This document shows, piece after piece, positions 28,664-38,680 of a stretch of 64,000 nt of DNA. The stretch is from a cyanobacterium endosymbiont of Rhopalodia gibberula. GTDB lineage: Bacteria; Cyanobacteriota; Cyanobacteriia; Cyanobacteriales; Microcystaceae. Each line of letters starts with the position of its first letter. Position 1 is the stretch's first letter. A program made the translations under genes and the position numbers. A model generated the notes under the pieces. It was not told where the DNA came from, did not search any database, and worked only from the letters and a program-made list of their open reading frames with translations. The stretch is taken from assembly GCF_003574135.1 (NCBI RefSeq), contig NZ_AP018341.1, positions 248,001-312,000 on the forward strand, written 5' to 3'.

Positions 28664-30346
28664 TTACAGAGATACCTTTAAAGAGTCAAAATTAGGAAGA
28701 CAATTGTTGTCTATGTAATCAATGTATCTCTCTTTTTCTCGACTACATTTATCTTCGTCCCAACCACAATATCGACTCAGAGTCTCCGTAAGACTTGGTA
28801 TTAAATTGATTCCATAATTAGAGTGAATGGCAAGAGTGGTACGACGACGCATAATGTCTATCAAAGTGTAGGCTAGTTCATGACGAATTGCATAAACAAT
28901 TTGAGCTTTGATATCAGGAAGTTCAGGAACAATAGCTGTAGCTAAATCTGGTTCTGAGTCTGTTAACGCCAAAATATCTAATGTTTTTAACCCATACATG
29001 GAGAATAAATGATCAATGGTTTGATTAGAAACGCGATCACGATATTCCGTTAAAACTTGTTGCACACGGGGATCACCGGGTAGAATCGAACCTGGAAGAG
29101 ATTTATTTCCTGTAGGACAAGGAGGAACAGGTTTCCCTTGTCGCTTGAAGACTATGTCGACTATTTCTTCGCCCACTTGGCGATAAGTAGTTAATTTCCC
29201 TCCAATTAAAGAAATTAGATTAGTTACTCCTTCTTTGGTGTGATCAAAAAGAATGTGTTTGCGGGTAATACTTCCTGTTTTTTTACCTTCCTCATTAGGG
29301 AGAGGGCGCACTCCTGAATAAGTAAACCTGATGTCTTTACGCGAAAGTTGAGCGTTGGGAATAATGTTGTTAGTTTCCCTCAATAAATAGTCAATTTCAT
29401 CATCGTCGGCCTTAAGTTGATCGAGATTCCCTTTAAATTGTTGATCGGTAGTTCCAATCAAATACATTCCATCCCAAGGCACAATAAAGAAGGGACGACC
29501 ATCAGATTTAGCCTCTACATAAATAGAGGTATTAGGTGCTCCAACAAAAGGTTCAACTACGATATGACTACCTTTTGTCCCACCAATTTTATTGGTTTTA
29601 CCGATGGGAGCTTCTTTACTATCTTTCATTCCCAACCGACAGACATTATCAACCCAAGGACCTGTTGTGTTAATCACTATCGACTTGTCATGGACATTAA
29701 TAATGAATTCTTGGTCTGTCCAATAGTCTTTACAGGTTAGAGATGTAATTCTATTGCCTTGACGGTGTAAGTGAATCACCTTAACGTAACTAAGAACTGT
29801 CGCTCCGGCTGATTTAGCTGAGAGAATGTTTTCTAAACACAATCTTTCCGCATAAGTTACTTGACCATCATAATATTGAGCTCCTCCAGTTAACCCATTT
29901 GAATCGATAGAAGGAAAAAGTTGTTTAAATTGGGCAGGAGGTAACATTCGATGAGGAGGAAGTGTTTTGTCCGCACTGAAAATATCATAAAGTATCATTC
30001 CCGCCCAAATTTTCCAATAGGGACGAGAGCGATCACGGTAGATGGGAATGGTTAATAGTAAAGGTTTGACTAGATGAGGGGCAGTATGAAGGAGAATTTC
30101 TCGTTCTTTTAAGGATTCCCGCACTAGAGGGAATTCAAAATATTCTAAATAGCGTAACCCTCCGTGAATCAAACGGGTTGACCAGCTAGAGGTTCCAGAA
30201 GCAAAATCCCCTTTCTCAATGAGAATCGTTTTTAATCCTCGTAAGGCAGCATCTCGAGCTACGCCTGCACCATTTACACCCCCGCCGATGACGATCAGGT
30301 CGTAGGTCGTTTGTTGAATTTCATTAAAATCTCGCATGATCATCAT
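28664..30346 (-). CDS. glpD: Glycerol-3-phosphate dehydrogenase (FAD, membrane-associated)
   Basis: The 560-residue flavoprotein oxidises glycerol-3-phosphate to dihydroxyacetone phosphate, passing electrons to quinone. The FAD-binding dinucleotide fold is at the N-terminus (DLIVIGGGVNGAGVARDAAL), followed by SGTSSWSTRLIHGGLRYLE, the GlpD/GlpO signature. The second signature, GGKLTTYR, lies near residue 385. The C-terminal part has the helical extension of the family. ggpS lies 168 bases upstream on the same strand. GgpS consumes glycerol-3-phosphate for the osmolyte glucosylglycerol and GlpD drains the same pool, so the pairing is meaningful. The frame is intact. Confidence 0.93.
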   Translation of the reverse strand: MMIMRDFNEIQQTTYDLIVIGGGVNGAGVARDAALRGLKTILIEKGDFASGTSSWSTRLIHGGLRYLEYFEFPLVRESLKEREILLHTAPHLVKPLLLTIPIYRDRSRPYWKIWAGMILYDIFSADKTLPPHRMLPPAQFKQLFPSIDSNGLTGGAQYYDGQVTYAERLCLENILSAKSAGATVLSYVKVIHLHRQGNRITSLTCKDYWTDQEFIINVHDKSIVINTTGPWVDNVCRLGMKDSKEAPIGKTNKIGGTKGSHIVVEPFVGAPNTSIYVEAKSDGRPFFIVPWDGMYLIGTTDQQFKGNLDQLKADDDEIDYLLRETNNIIPNAQLSRKDIRFTYSGVRPLPNEEGKKTGSITRKHILFDHTKEGVTNLISLIGGKLTTYRQVGEEIVDIVFKRQGKPVPPCPTGNKSLPGSILPGDPRVQQVLTEYRDRVSNQTIDHLFSMYGLKTLDILALTDSEPDLATAIVPELPDIKAQIVYAIRHELAYTLIDIMRRRTTLAIHSNYGINLIPSLTETLSRYCGWDEDKCSREKERYIDYIDNNCLPNFDSLKVSL

Positions 30347-30514
30347 TCCTTGTTTCTAAATTTCTCAAGAACAATTCTTAGTCAAAATAGCAACTAACAA
30401 CTCTTTCTTTGTCTCCTTTAAGAAAGAGAAGAGAACTAAAAACGGACAAAAAACTTCCCATATAAAACCAGGTTACTTGTTATAGGGAATCTTCAACTCA
30501 ATAGATGTTATCTA

Positions 30515-32005
30515 TTAAGTTAAGGAAGTTTCGTGTTTTATGTCTTTAAATAACTTAAACAGACGATTTGCCCAATAGTCAACATCGTAGGTTGTCACAG
30601 TTTCATACATTTTAGTCATCCGTTCCTTTTGTTCTTCAGGGGACATGGCTAAAGCTTCTTCTATTGCTTGATCCATACGATCAATTGAGTATGGATTGGT
30701 CAAAATCGCTTGAGGAAGTTCAATAGCAGCTCCAACGAACTCGGAGAGAATTAAAATCCCATCTTTACCTTCATGAGCGACAATGTATTCCTTAGCTACT
30801 AGGTTCAAGCCATCTCGTAGAGGAGCTGTCCAGCAAATATCGGCGACGCGATAGTAGCAGAATAGATCTTCTAAAGGCAGAGGTTGAGTAAACAGTCGAA
30901 TGGGAGTCCAATCGAACTTGGCATATTGTCCATTGATGTTCCCTACTAGCTGCTCAATCTGTTTTTGAGCCGTTTCATAAACTCGCATTCCGGTGGCAGG
31001 TTGTACACAAGTCATGACAAGGCTGATTTTACCGTGTAAGTCAGGACGACGTTCCAACAAACGACCAAAGGCTTCTAATTTCTCACTATTTCCTTTAACA
31101 TAGTCCACCCGACCAGCAGCCACTAATAGTTTGCGTCCTTGGAGTTCTTCTCTGATTTGCTCAAGTCTAGTTTTAACTTCCGGTTTATTCAGGACTTCAA
31201 GAATATTTTTGGGGTTAGTCCCTACTGGAAAAGCATCAATATTAATAATTTTTCCTTTATGGGAGAGCTTTGTAGTTTGTTCAGGTTCAGCTAGAGCAAT
31301 TCCCACCGAAGTCATGTGTCCAGCCACTTTTTCTTTCTGGACAATTTCCACTGCTCGCAAACTGCGAACTACATTCACAAAATTCTCTGAATACCGAGGA
31401 ATATGAAATCCAACCACATCACAGCATAGTAAACTATCCACAATAGCTTCGCGCCAAGGCAGAATATTAAATATATCTACTGGTGGAAAAGGTGTATGGT
31501 GAAAGAAGGCGATGCGAACATTCGGCATTTTCTGACGAATATAATGCGGGACTAACCAAAGATTATAGTCATGAACCCAAATTAAGGCATCATCGGCTGC
31601 TTCTTTACAAGCAGCATCTGCGAAGAGACGGTTAATTTCTTTAAAATTCTCCCAATCTGATGATTCACTTGTGAAATGCGAAGGAAAAGAATGGAGAATT
31701 GGCCAGAATGCTTCTTTCGAGGTAATGTGGTAAAAATGCTTGACTTGATTGGCATCTAGGGGAATACGATAAACAGTATAACTTGCATCTTCTTCTACGG
31801 TAACCTGTTCTATAAACGTAGCTTTTTGTTCGGTACTAACCTGCTTCCATGCAATCCAAGTTCCTTGACGGACATTAGTGAAAAAGCTTTTTAGGGTTGG
31901 GACAATTCCATTAGGACTTTTCTTTGGTCGGTAGTGAATCTTTCCATTTTCCTCTACCTCATCATAGGGTTCGCGGTGGTATAAAATAACGAGAGATGAT
32001 TTCAT
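30515..32005 (-). CDS. ggpS: Glucosylglycerol-phosphate synthase
   Basis: The 496-residue GT20 enzyme joins ADP-glucose and glycerol-3-phosphate to make glucosylglycerol-phosphate, the precursor of the compatible solute of moderately salt-tolerant cyanobacteria. Recognisable are the N-terminus LVILYHREPYDEVEENGKIH, WVHDYNLWLVP near residue 143, FFHHTPFPP near 167, AAGRVDYVKGNSEKLEAF near 300 and DICWTAPLRDGLNLVAKEY near 390. The non-OtsA N-terminus separates it from trehalose-phosphate synthase. It competes with GlgA for ADP-glucose. About 550 bases of non-coding DNA lie upstream, large enough for a salt-regulated promoter, but I could not define one. Confidence 0.93.
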   Translation of the reverse strand: MKSSLVILYHREPYDEVEENGKIHYRPKKSPNGIVPTLKSFFTNVRQGTWIAWKQVSTEQKATFIEQVTVEEDASYTVYRIPLDANQVKHFYHITSKEAFWPILHSFPSHFTSESSDWENFKEINRLFADAACKEAADDALIWVHDYNLWLVPHYIRQKMPNVRIAFFHHTPFPPVDIFNILPWREAIVDSLLCCDVVGFHIPRYSENFVNVVRSLRAVEIVQKEKVAGHMTSVGIALAEPEQTTKLSHKGKIINIDAFPVGTNPKNILEVLNKPEVKTRLEQIREELQGRKLLVAAGRVDYVKGNSEKLEAFGRLLERRPDLHGKISLVMTCVQPATGMRVYETAQKQIEQLVGNINGQYAKFDWTPIRLFTQPLPLEDLFCYYRVADICWTAPLRDGLNLVAKEYIVAHEGKDGILILSEFVGAAIELPQAILTNPYSIDRMDQAIEEALAMSPEEQKERMTKMYETVTTYDVDYWANRLFKLFKDIKHETSLT

Positions 32006-32584
32006 AATCTATACTTTGTCTTTGCTGGTTAGTGTTTGTCGCGAGCTGTTAACTGTCTAGACTCCCAGCTAAATACTCTGTGAACTTTTTTTATTTATTT
32101 CTCTTGTTTAGGAGAACATGCGACCTTAGCATGAGTTCACCTGAGCGAGCATTTTGGGAGTTTATTGGTTGCTTGCATATTCGCATACATTTAGGTTAAA
32201 GCTCATCGCTTGGGCTTACTTTCGTCACCATGAAGTCCCGACGAAGAGTGTAGCTTTGATTGACTCAATTCACTTGTTTAGTTCAGGATTATTTTTGACT
32301 TTATCCTCATAATGAATCAGAAGAAGAAGCCCTCTTGACTTAACTTGTTTATTTGTTTTGTATGGATTATATGTTGATTACTTTAACATAAATTCACAGT
32401 GTTGAGTATGAAATATTTAGGTATAAATTGGGGCGTTCTTTATTCTGAGACAAAGACTAATAGTTAATAAACTCTAAAGAATTAATAAAATAATGAAAAA
32501 TACTCCTATTATCTGGGGAAATAAACCAGACTAAAACTTTTAAACAAAGTCATCTTGACGTCACTCATTATAAGGTGGGACATT
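32006..32584. other. Divergent region between ggpS and the thioredoxin gene
   Basis: About 580 bases without an intact gene. The part next to ggpS (32100-32260) is richer in GC than usual and may hold its regulatory region. A small upstream ORF like ggpR of other cyanobacteria was looked for but not convincingly found. Confidence 0.4.
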
Positions 32585-32902
32585 ATGGTAATTAAAAAGC
32601 AATTTTCTAGTTTTAAAAATCTGCTAGCTACTTCCAAAGTTCCTGTGTTGGTCGATTTTTACGCAACTTGGTGCGGTCCATGTCAAATGATGAGTCCTAT
32701 CTTAGAACAGGTCGGAACTCATCTGAGAGGTCGTTTACAGATTGTCAAAATTGATAGTGATAAATATCCGGGAATATCCTCTCAATATGGAATTCAAGCT
32801 TTACCTACCTTAGTTTTATTCAAAAAAGGAGAACCAGTCGAGCGCATTGAGGGAGTGGTTCAAGCGTCTCAACTAATTCAACACTTACAAATTCTCATCT
32901 AG
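32585..32902 (+). CDS. Thioredoxin
   Basis: This 105-residue single-domain thioredoxin has the active site DFYATWCGPCQMMSPIL near residue 28 and the cis-proline loop ALPTLVLFKKGE near 75, so it is a full redox protein for disulfide reduction in the cytoplasm. I chose the ATG at 32585 (MVIKKQFSSF) over one ten codons upstream; it gives the usual distance to the active site. The longer cyanobacterial N-terminal insertions are missing. Which Trx subtype it is (m-, x- or y-like) cannot be fixed by eye. glgA on the other strand is convergent. Confidence 0.92.
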   Translation: MVIKKQFSSFKNLLATSKVPVLVDFYATWCGPCQMMSPILEQVGTHLRGRLQIVKIDSDKYPGISSQYGIQALPTLVLFKKGEPVERIEGVVQASQLIQHLQILI

Positions 32903-32954
32903 ATTGTCTATGGTGAGTTATGACCACATAATCGCTGTTAACTTCTAATTTTGA

Positions 32955-34388
32955 TTAAGTTATGGACTCACTTGAAAAACTGAGTTTGCTGCGTTCAGCC
33001 TCACTTAATTCAGGAGACTTCCCCATGACTGACTTATATATTTTAATGTACTCGGCAGCAGATTTATCCCAGCTAAAGTTTTGAGACATACATCGTTGCT
33101 GAAGTCTTTTCCAATCTTGTTTAAAGCGAAACCCCTCCCAAGCTCGTATCATACAAGTTAAAAAATCTAAAGGTTCATAGCGGTCGAAACAGTATCCGGT
33201 TCCTGTATTATTAGCGGGGTCATAAAATGATACTGTATCCACTAGTCCACCAGTACGGCGGACAATGGGAACACAGCCATAACGCATGGCTAACAATTGA
33301 CTAATGCCACAAGGTTCGAAACGAGAGGGCATTAAGAAAACATCTGAACCAGCATAAATTCGTCGAGAAAGAGCATCATTGTAGAGAAGTTGCACCGACA
33401 TTCTACCTCGAAAACGAGAGGCTATTTGCCACAATTGAGTTTCATAATAGCGGTCTCCAGTCCCAACAATGACTAATTGAGCATCAGTGTAAGCCATGAA
33501 CCGATCCAGGATTTGCATCATGAGATCAATACCTTTTTGTTCAACTAGACGAGTCACCATTCCCATCAGTAAAACATTTTTATTTACCTCTAGACCTGTC
33601 TCTTCTTGTAACCCAATCTTATTAGCTTCTCGTATTTCTAAAGTATCTTTTGTGAAGGTTTGATATAGAAATTTATCAGTAGTTGGATTATAGTCTTCAG
33701 TATCAATGCCATTGAGAATTCCTACTATATTCTCATGAATATGAGAAAGCAAACTTTCTAACTTTTCTCCATATTCCGCTGTTTGAATTTGCTGAGCATA
33801 AGTGGGAGAAACGGTAGTGACTCGTCCAGCAAATTGCAAGGCTGAAGCCATAACATTATCCCCCTGCATATACCAAGGACACCATGTTACTTGTTCTAAA
33901 TAGCCACGCCATGGTCCTTGATAAGCCAAATTATGAATAGTAAAAACTGTATTAATATCGGGAGATTGGTTCATCCAAACAGGGATCATTCCTGTATGCC
34001 AGTCATGACAGTGAATGATGTTTGGTTTCCAGAAATTCCAAGCAAACTCAGCTGCCCCATTTGCAAAAAGAGTAAATCGCCAAAATTCATCTTCCCCACG
34101 ATAAATACGACGGGGAGTAAATGCTGGGTGGCCAAATAGATAGAGTGGAATATCACTATTGGGTAAGGTTGTCTCATAGATAACAAAACTTTGAAACATG
34201 GCAAACCCTTGCCAAATAGGAATCGGAGGAACTTCTAACTTATCAGCCAAAAAGCCATAATAGGGTATAAAAATTCGTACATCATATCCTAATCTATGTA
34301 AGATTTTTGGTAAGGCACCAACTACATCCCCCATACCTCCAGCTTTTGCGAGGGGTGCGGCTTCTGCCGCAACAAATAAAATCCGCAT
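32955..34388 (-). CDS. glgA: Glycogen synthase
   Basis: The GT5 enzyme adds glucose from ADP-glucose to alpha-1,4-glucan. From the ATG at 34388 the product is 477 residues and begins [20 protein letters not shown], with the ADP-glucose-binding KAGG motif at the expected position near residue 15. Further motifs are [13 protein letters not shown] near 135, [13 protein letters not shown] near 250 and [19 protein letters not shown] near 370. The frame extends 31 codons upstream, but those codons ([12 protein letters not shown]) look non-homologous. It is intact although the local glgP and glgB copies are broken. Cyanobacteria often carry two GlgA types; this resembles the GlgA1 type, but I cannot be sure. 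Confidence 0.94.
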   Translation of the reverse strand: MRILFVAAEAAPLAKAGGMGDVVGALPKILHRLGYDVRIFIPYYGFLADKLEVPPIPIWQGFAMFQSFVIYETTLPNSDIPLYLFGHPAFTPRRIYRGEDEFWRFTLFANGAAEFAWNFWKPNIIHCHDWHTGMIPVWMNQSPDINTVFTIHNLAYQGPWRGYLEQVTWCPWYMQGDNVMASALQFAGRVTTVSPTYAQQIQTAEYGEKLESLLSHIHENIVGILNGIDTEDYNPTTDKFLYQTFTKDTLEIREANKIGLQEETGLEVNKNVLLMGMVTRLVEQKGIDLMMQILDRFMAYTDAQLVIVGTGDRYYETQLWQIASRFRGRMSVQLLYNDALSRRIYAGSDVFLMPSRFEPCGISQLLAMRYGCVPIVRRTGGLVDTVSFYDPANNTGTGYCFDRYEPLDFLTCMIRAWEGFRFKQDWKRLQQRCMSQNFSWDKSAAEYIKIYKSVMGKSPELSEAERSKLSFSSESIT

Positions 34389-34481
34389 CTTTGCTCCGTG
34401 TATCTTGGCGTTAGTTTTCTGATCGATTATACGAGAGTTGATCCCTATTGAGTTAGTTAAATTTTGAATGGAAGAAATCAA

Positions 34482-36321
34482 CTATTGACTTTTTATTCTT
34501 GAAAAGATATGAAGTTTGACTTTTAAATTGTTTTTCCCTACATTTATGAATATTTTCTGTCCATCAAATTTACTAAATAAATTAGTTAATTTTGACTTTT
34601 ATTAGGTTAGTTATGTTAAATTTTTTTACTTTATAAATTAAAATAACTAATTTTTATTTCTAATAAATTATTGTACTAATTTACACTACTAAATAACTAT
34701 ATTTACATCAAAAATACTAAATTAATTAGATTGTTCTTAATTTTATTCAGTATAATTAATACTATGTCAACTAATTCGGTATTAAAAAATATCATTTCTC
34801 TTAGAATAGTGTTGTTCAGGTCATTTGTTCTGAATTTTATAGTCTTGATAAACAATCAAATCAAAGATACCTCTATTTTGTATTCATGAATATTTTATTG
34901 TTTATGGTAATCTTAATCAAGATTAATTTTTTTAAAAAAATATAAAAATATAAAAGATAAAAATCTTCTATCTTTAAATTCTAGTAATTAAATTAGCAGT
35001 TACTTAACCTAGTTTTTTTCAAAAAAAATACTTAAAAGATCAATTATTGATTTAATAATCAACTTCGTTAAAAATATAACTAGTAAATATAACCTACTTA
35101 AATTTTATATAAGTTATGTTTTTTTATAAAAAAAGTAATAGCTTAAGATTATTTAAATATTTAAGACTAATTTTTTTATATAATTGCTAATACAAGTATT
35201 TAGTTATAAGTTTTTTGTTTACGTTATTATTAATATTTATTAATGTTTTATTTTCATTATTTTCTTTATACTATTTTTTCAAATTCTTCTCTAAATGACT
35301 ATTATTTTTATTTAGTTATTTTAGATTTTTTATCATAAATTTGCTTTCAGAAATACCAAATTTAATAGATAAATATTTGTTGCTTTAAACATTTTTAATT
35401 TTTTTAAAAAAAAATTAATTTTAAATGAGGTCAAACAATATTTTTAATTTTTACTTATCATATTCTTTTTTTATTTAATTTTTATATAACTAAATTATTT
35501 AGTTTAAAATCTATACTATTTTAATTGCCAGAGTTGATTTTTTATAAACTTTAATGGCTTATATTTTATGTTAAAAAACAAGTAAATTATGAATATAAAT
35601 AAACTTATTTTTTATAAATTAATTAAATAGATATAAAGTTGTATAGGTTTTAAAAAATTACGTTAATAACTCTATAAATTAATATTTTTGTTCGTATTAA
35701 AATTACATTTATTATTTTCTTAAAATTTATTTTGATAATAATTAACATTTGGTTTTAACAAGTAAAAATAATTCAAGCCTATACTTCTTATATATTAATA
35801 ATATAAAGATATTACAAGAAGTCATTAAATTCAATATTTTTTATATTTTTATTTTAAAATAAATATTTTATAAAGTAAGACTTACATTAGGTTTCTTAAA
35901 AGATAATTGAGGATAAGATAATACTTCTATATTTTTTTTTAGTCAAATAGTTTATGGACCAATCCGAGCTAGATTGTATCATATGTTCTAAATTAGCCTC
36001 AAAAAATTAAGCTTTTTATTTTCTGTGAATTTAATAGTTTTATTTGCTTACTTTCCATGAATAATTTTTATTTATATAGATAAGTTATTAGTATTTTTTT
36101 AAGCATCTCAAAACAGAACATAGATCTTATTTATATAGAAGATTTAATTACATAAAATTTCTTAAGAATTAATAATTACATTCCTTATTAATTTAGTTTT
36201 TAGGTAAAGTAAGCACTTTAACTACAAAATATAGTACAATGAGACCTTTGGTCCGACGAGATCTAATTTTCTCTTGGTATGGTTCAAATTTCGAGAGTAT
36301 CAGAATTACAATACTTCGAGA
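34482..36321. other. Empty AT-rich gap of 1.8 kb
   Basis: Extremely AT-rich, with dense A- and T-runs. I found no coding sequence, no remnant that reads as a known protein and no large hairpin; small AT palindromes are expected by chance here. Any gene it once held has decayed beyond recognition. Confidence 0.6.
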
Positions 36322-36350
36322 TTGACATTATAATGTTATGTACTTATGAT
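36322..36350 (+). promoter_or_regulatory. Sigma-70-type promoter of the htrA-like gene
   Basis: TTGACA at 36322-36327 and TATGAT at 36345-36350 are separated by exactly 17 bases. The -35 is perfect and the -10 has one mismatch. The start of transcription would fall near 36357, at a 14-bp palindrome ATGTAATATTACAT (36356-36369) that could be an operator. The leader to the ATG would be about 155 bases. Confidence 0.65.
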
Positions 36351-36454
36351 ATGCTATGTAATATTACATGTTAGGATCAAAATCATATTTTTGAAATGGA
36401 CACTTATTATAGTGAACTAGTAAGCGACTTTTTCTCTTCATGACTATTTCAACT

Positions 36455-36496
36455 TCAAACTGTTTTAATCTCAAACTATTTTAATCTCAAATTATT
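36455..36496 (+). repeat. 16-base tandem repeat just before htrA
   Basis: TCAAACTGTTTTAATC (36455-36470), TCAAACTATTTTAATC (36471-36486) and a partial TCAAATTATT (36487-36496) are 2.6 copies of one unit, ending next to the AAGG (36497-36500) that may serve as ribosome-binding site. Copy-number changes here could alter translation. Confidence 0.85.
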
Positions 36497-36512
36497 AAGG
36501 GTCAAATCCGTA

Positions 36513-37745
36513 ATGAAAAACAATACACTTAACCCTGATTATTCGCACTCCAATAAATCTCAACGTCCTATTCTAAGAATCTCTTTAACCTATGTTTCTC
36601 TAGTCTTGTTAGGGATCGGAATAGGAGCTGGAGGAGCTTATACTATTGGTCAGTCTAAATTTTCTGCAAAAACCAGTAACTCTTCAGAAAAATCCCAGAT
36701 TACTCAATCTTCAGAGCGATTTCTTCCTTCTCAAAATAACGGAAGTTTTGTAACTGATGTTGTTAAAAAGGTAGGGCCTGCTGTTGTTCGTATTGATGCT
36801 TCTAGAACAGTTATAAATAGGGTTCCTCCGATTTTTGACGATCCATTTTTACGCCGCTTTTTCAGTTCTGAGATTCCTGGAGTTCCTCAGGAACAAATTG
36901 AACGGGGAACAGGGTCAGGATTTATATTAAGTAAAGATGGGAAAATTCTTACTAATGCCCACGTTGTCGCCGGAACAAAAGAGGTAACTGTTACTTTAAA
37001 AGATGGCCGTACGTTTGAAGGAAAGGTGTTAGGAACTGATCCTTTAACAGATGTGGCTGTTATTAAAATTGAAGCTAATGATTTACCCAAGGTACAACAG
37101 GGGAACTCTGATGATCTTCTGGTAGGAGAATGGGCGATTGCTATTGGTAATCCTCTAGGATTAGATAACACAGTTACAACAGGAATTATTAGTGCAACAA
37201 AGAGGTTAAGTTCCCAAGTTGGAGTCGGTGATAAACGAATTGAATTTATCCAAACTGATGCAGCAATTAATCCTGGCAATTCGGGGGGTCCTTTACTCAA
37301 TTCTGATGGACAAGTTATTGGAATGAACACTGCTATCATTCAAAATGCTCAAGGGATTGGGTTTGCGATTCCTATTAATAAAGCCGAAAGAATTGCTAAT
37401 AAATTAATTAAAGATGGGAAGGTAGAACATCCATTTTTAGGAATTCAAATGGTGGAAATTACTCCTGAAATTAAAAAGAAACTACAGGAAAGCCAGGAAT
37501 TAGATTTAACAACAGATCAAGGGGTGTTAATTGCCAAAGTTATGCCAGATTCTCCTGCTGAACAAGCTGGATTAAAAACAGGAGATATTCTTCAAGGAAT
37601 TGGTGAGAAACGCTTAAATAATCCGGGGGAAGTACAAAAAGCTGTGGAAGAAACTCAAGTTGGTGAGATATTAAATTTACAGATTGAGAGAGATGGAAGC
37701 CCTATTAATTTGAGTGTTAAAGTGGGAGTGTTACCTACTAATTAG
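36513..37745 (+). CDS. HtrA/Deg-family serine protease with PDZ domain
   Basis: The 410-residue trypsin-like protease acts in the periplasm or thylakoid lumen against misfolded proteins. Residues 20-45 form a membrane anchor (LVLLGIGIGAGGAYTIG). The catalytic triad is visible: His in LTNAHVVAG near 150, Asp in DPLTDVAVIKI near 180 and Ser in NPGNSGGPLL near 257. One PDZ domain occupies about 320-405 (GVLIAKVMPDSPAEQAGLKTG). This is the cyanobacterial Deg architecture (HhoA/HhoB/HtrA); which of the three cannot be decided without alignment. A good promoter and tandem repeats precede it. Confidence 0.93.
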   Translation: MKNNTLNPDYSHSNKSQRPILRISLTYVSLVLLGIGIGAGGAYTIGQSKFSAKTSNSSEKSQITQSSERFLPSQNNGSFVTDVVKKVGPAVVRIDASRTVINRVPPIFDDPFLRRFFSSEIPGVPQEQIERGTGSGFILSKDGKILTNAHVVAGTKEVTVTLKDGRTFEGKVLGTDPLTDVAVIKIEANDLPKVQQGNSDDLLVGEWAIAIGNPLGLDNTVTTGIISATKRLSSQVGVGDKRIEFIQTDAAINPGNSGGPLLNSDGQVIGMNTAIIQNAQGIGFAIPINKAERIANKLIKDGKVEHPFLGIQMVEITPEIKKKLQESQELDLTTDQGVLIAKVMPDSPAEQAGLKTGDILQGIGEKRLNNPGEVQKAVEETQVGEILNLQIERDGSPINLSVKVGVLPTN

Positions 37746-37858
37746 TTAATTATAAGTAGTAAATTATTTTAAGATTGACTAATCTTTTATATTCTTCTGA
37801 AGTCAGAAAATATCATCAATTACTTAGTACTTTTAAAAAAACTCGCCTAGTTTTTGAC

Positions 37859-38680
37859 ATGAAAAAGAGCATTAATGGACTTAGCTTTTTTTGGGGAGCG
37901 ACTTATCCTTTTCGCATCTTAAAAATTCTTAGGACTCATCCTGATCTTTTATCTTATATCATTGTTCCTGTTCTAATTAATGTTATTTTAGGAATTGTTC
38001 TTTACTCAATATTATTATTTTTGGGTTGGCAAGTTAGTCAAACAGTAATGGTAAATTTAACAACTTATCTAGATGCAGTTTTGACTAACATTCCTAATTG
38101 GTTAAAAACCTTAGAGTATTTTATACTTGGATTAATGTTTTTAGTTAAACTTTTTTTAGGAATTATTTTATTAATTTTAACAGGATTTATTTTAGCTCAA
38201 TTTGGAGTAATTTTAGGTGCTCCTTGGTATGGAAAGCTTTCAGAAAAATTAGAAAAATTAAGAACAGGAAAAGTAGATATAATAGAAGTTGGAATAATTT
38301 TAGATATTTGGCGAGCGATTCTGTTTGAACTCAAAAAATTAGTATTAGTAATTTTTATAGCATTACCGTTATTCTTGTTTAATTTTATTCCCATTGTAGG
38401 AACTTTACTATCTACTATAGTAGGAATTGCTGTAAGCATGGTGATTATTTGTCTTGATTTTTTTGATTCAATTCTAGAAAGACGGCGGCTACAGTTTCGT
38501 CAAAAATTACAAATTATTTGGAAAAATTTACCAGGAAGTGCAGGGTTTGCTTTAGTTTGTTTTTTGTTAATTAGTATTCCTTTAGTGAATTTATTAACTA
38601 TTCCTTTTTGTATTGGTGGAGGTACTTTATTTATCTGTGATAGCGTTTTACTAACTGGAACATTACCAGATAAAAATTAA
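37859..38680 (+). CDS. CysZ/EI24-like membrane protein
   Basis: From the ATG at 37859 the 273-residue product begins MKKSINGLSFFWGATYPFRI, the typical start of cyanobacterial EI24-domain proteins, and has four to five long hydrophobic segments (first near 40-63). The upstream TTG start seen in the same frame adds 28 residues that look unrelated. Relatives include E. coli CysZ, a sulfate-uptake protein, but most cyanobacterial members are uncharacterised; sulfate transport here is only a possibility. The gene begins 114 bases after the protease on the same strand and may be co-transcribed. Confidence 0.75.
   Translation: MKKSINGLSFFWGATYPFRILKILRTHPDLLSYIIVPVLINVILGIVLYSILLFLGWQVSQTVMVNLTTYLDAVLTNIPNWLKTLEYFILGLMFLVKLFLGIILLILTGFILAQFGVILGAPWYGKLSEKLEKLRTGKVDIIEVGIILDIWRAILFELKKLVLVIFIALPLFLFNFIPIVGTLLSTIVGIAVSMVIICLDFFDSILERRRLQFRQKLQIIWKNLPGSAGFALVCFLLISIPLVNLLTIPFCIGGGTLFICDSVLLTGTLPDKN

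Noticed and set aside
34482-36321. Many small A/T palindromes as regulatory hairpins
   Set aside because: Stems made only of A/T runs are expected by chance at this composition.
36887-37339. 150-codon frame opposite the HtrA protease
   Set aside because: Antisense shadow of a clearly conserved protease; its Pro/Ser/Thr-rich translation has no motif.
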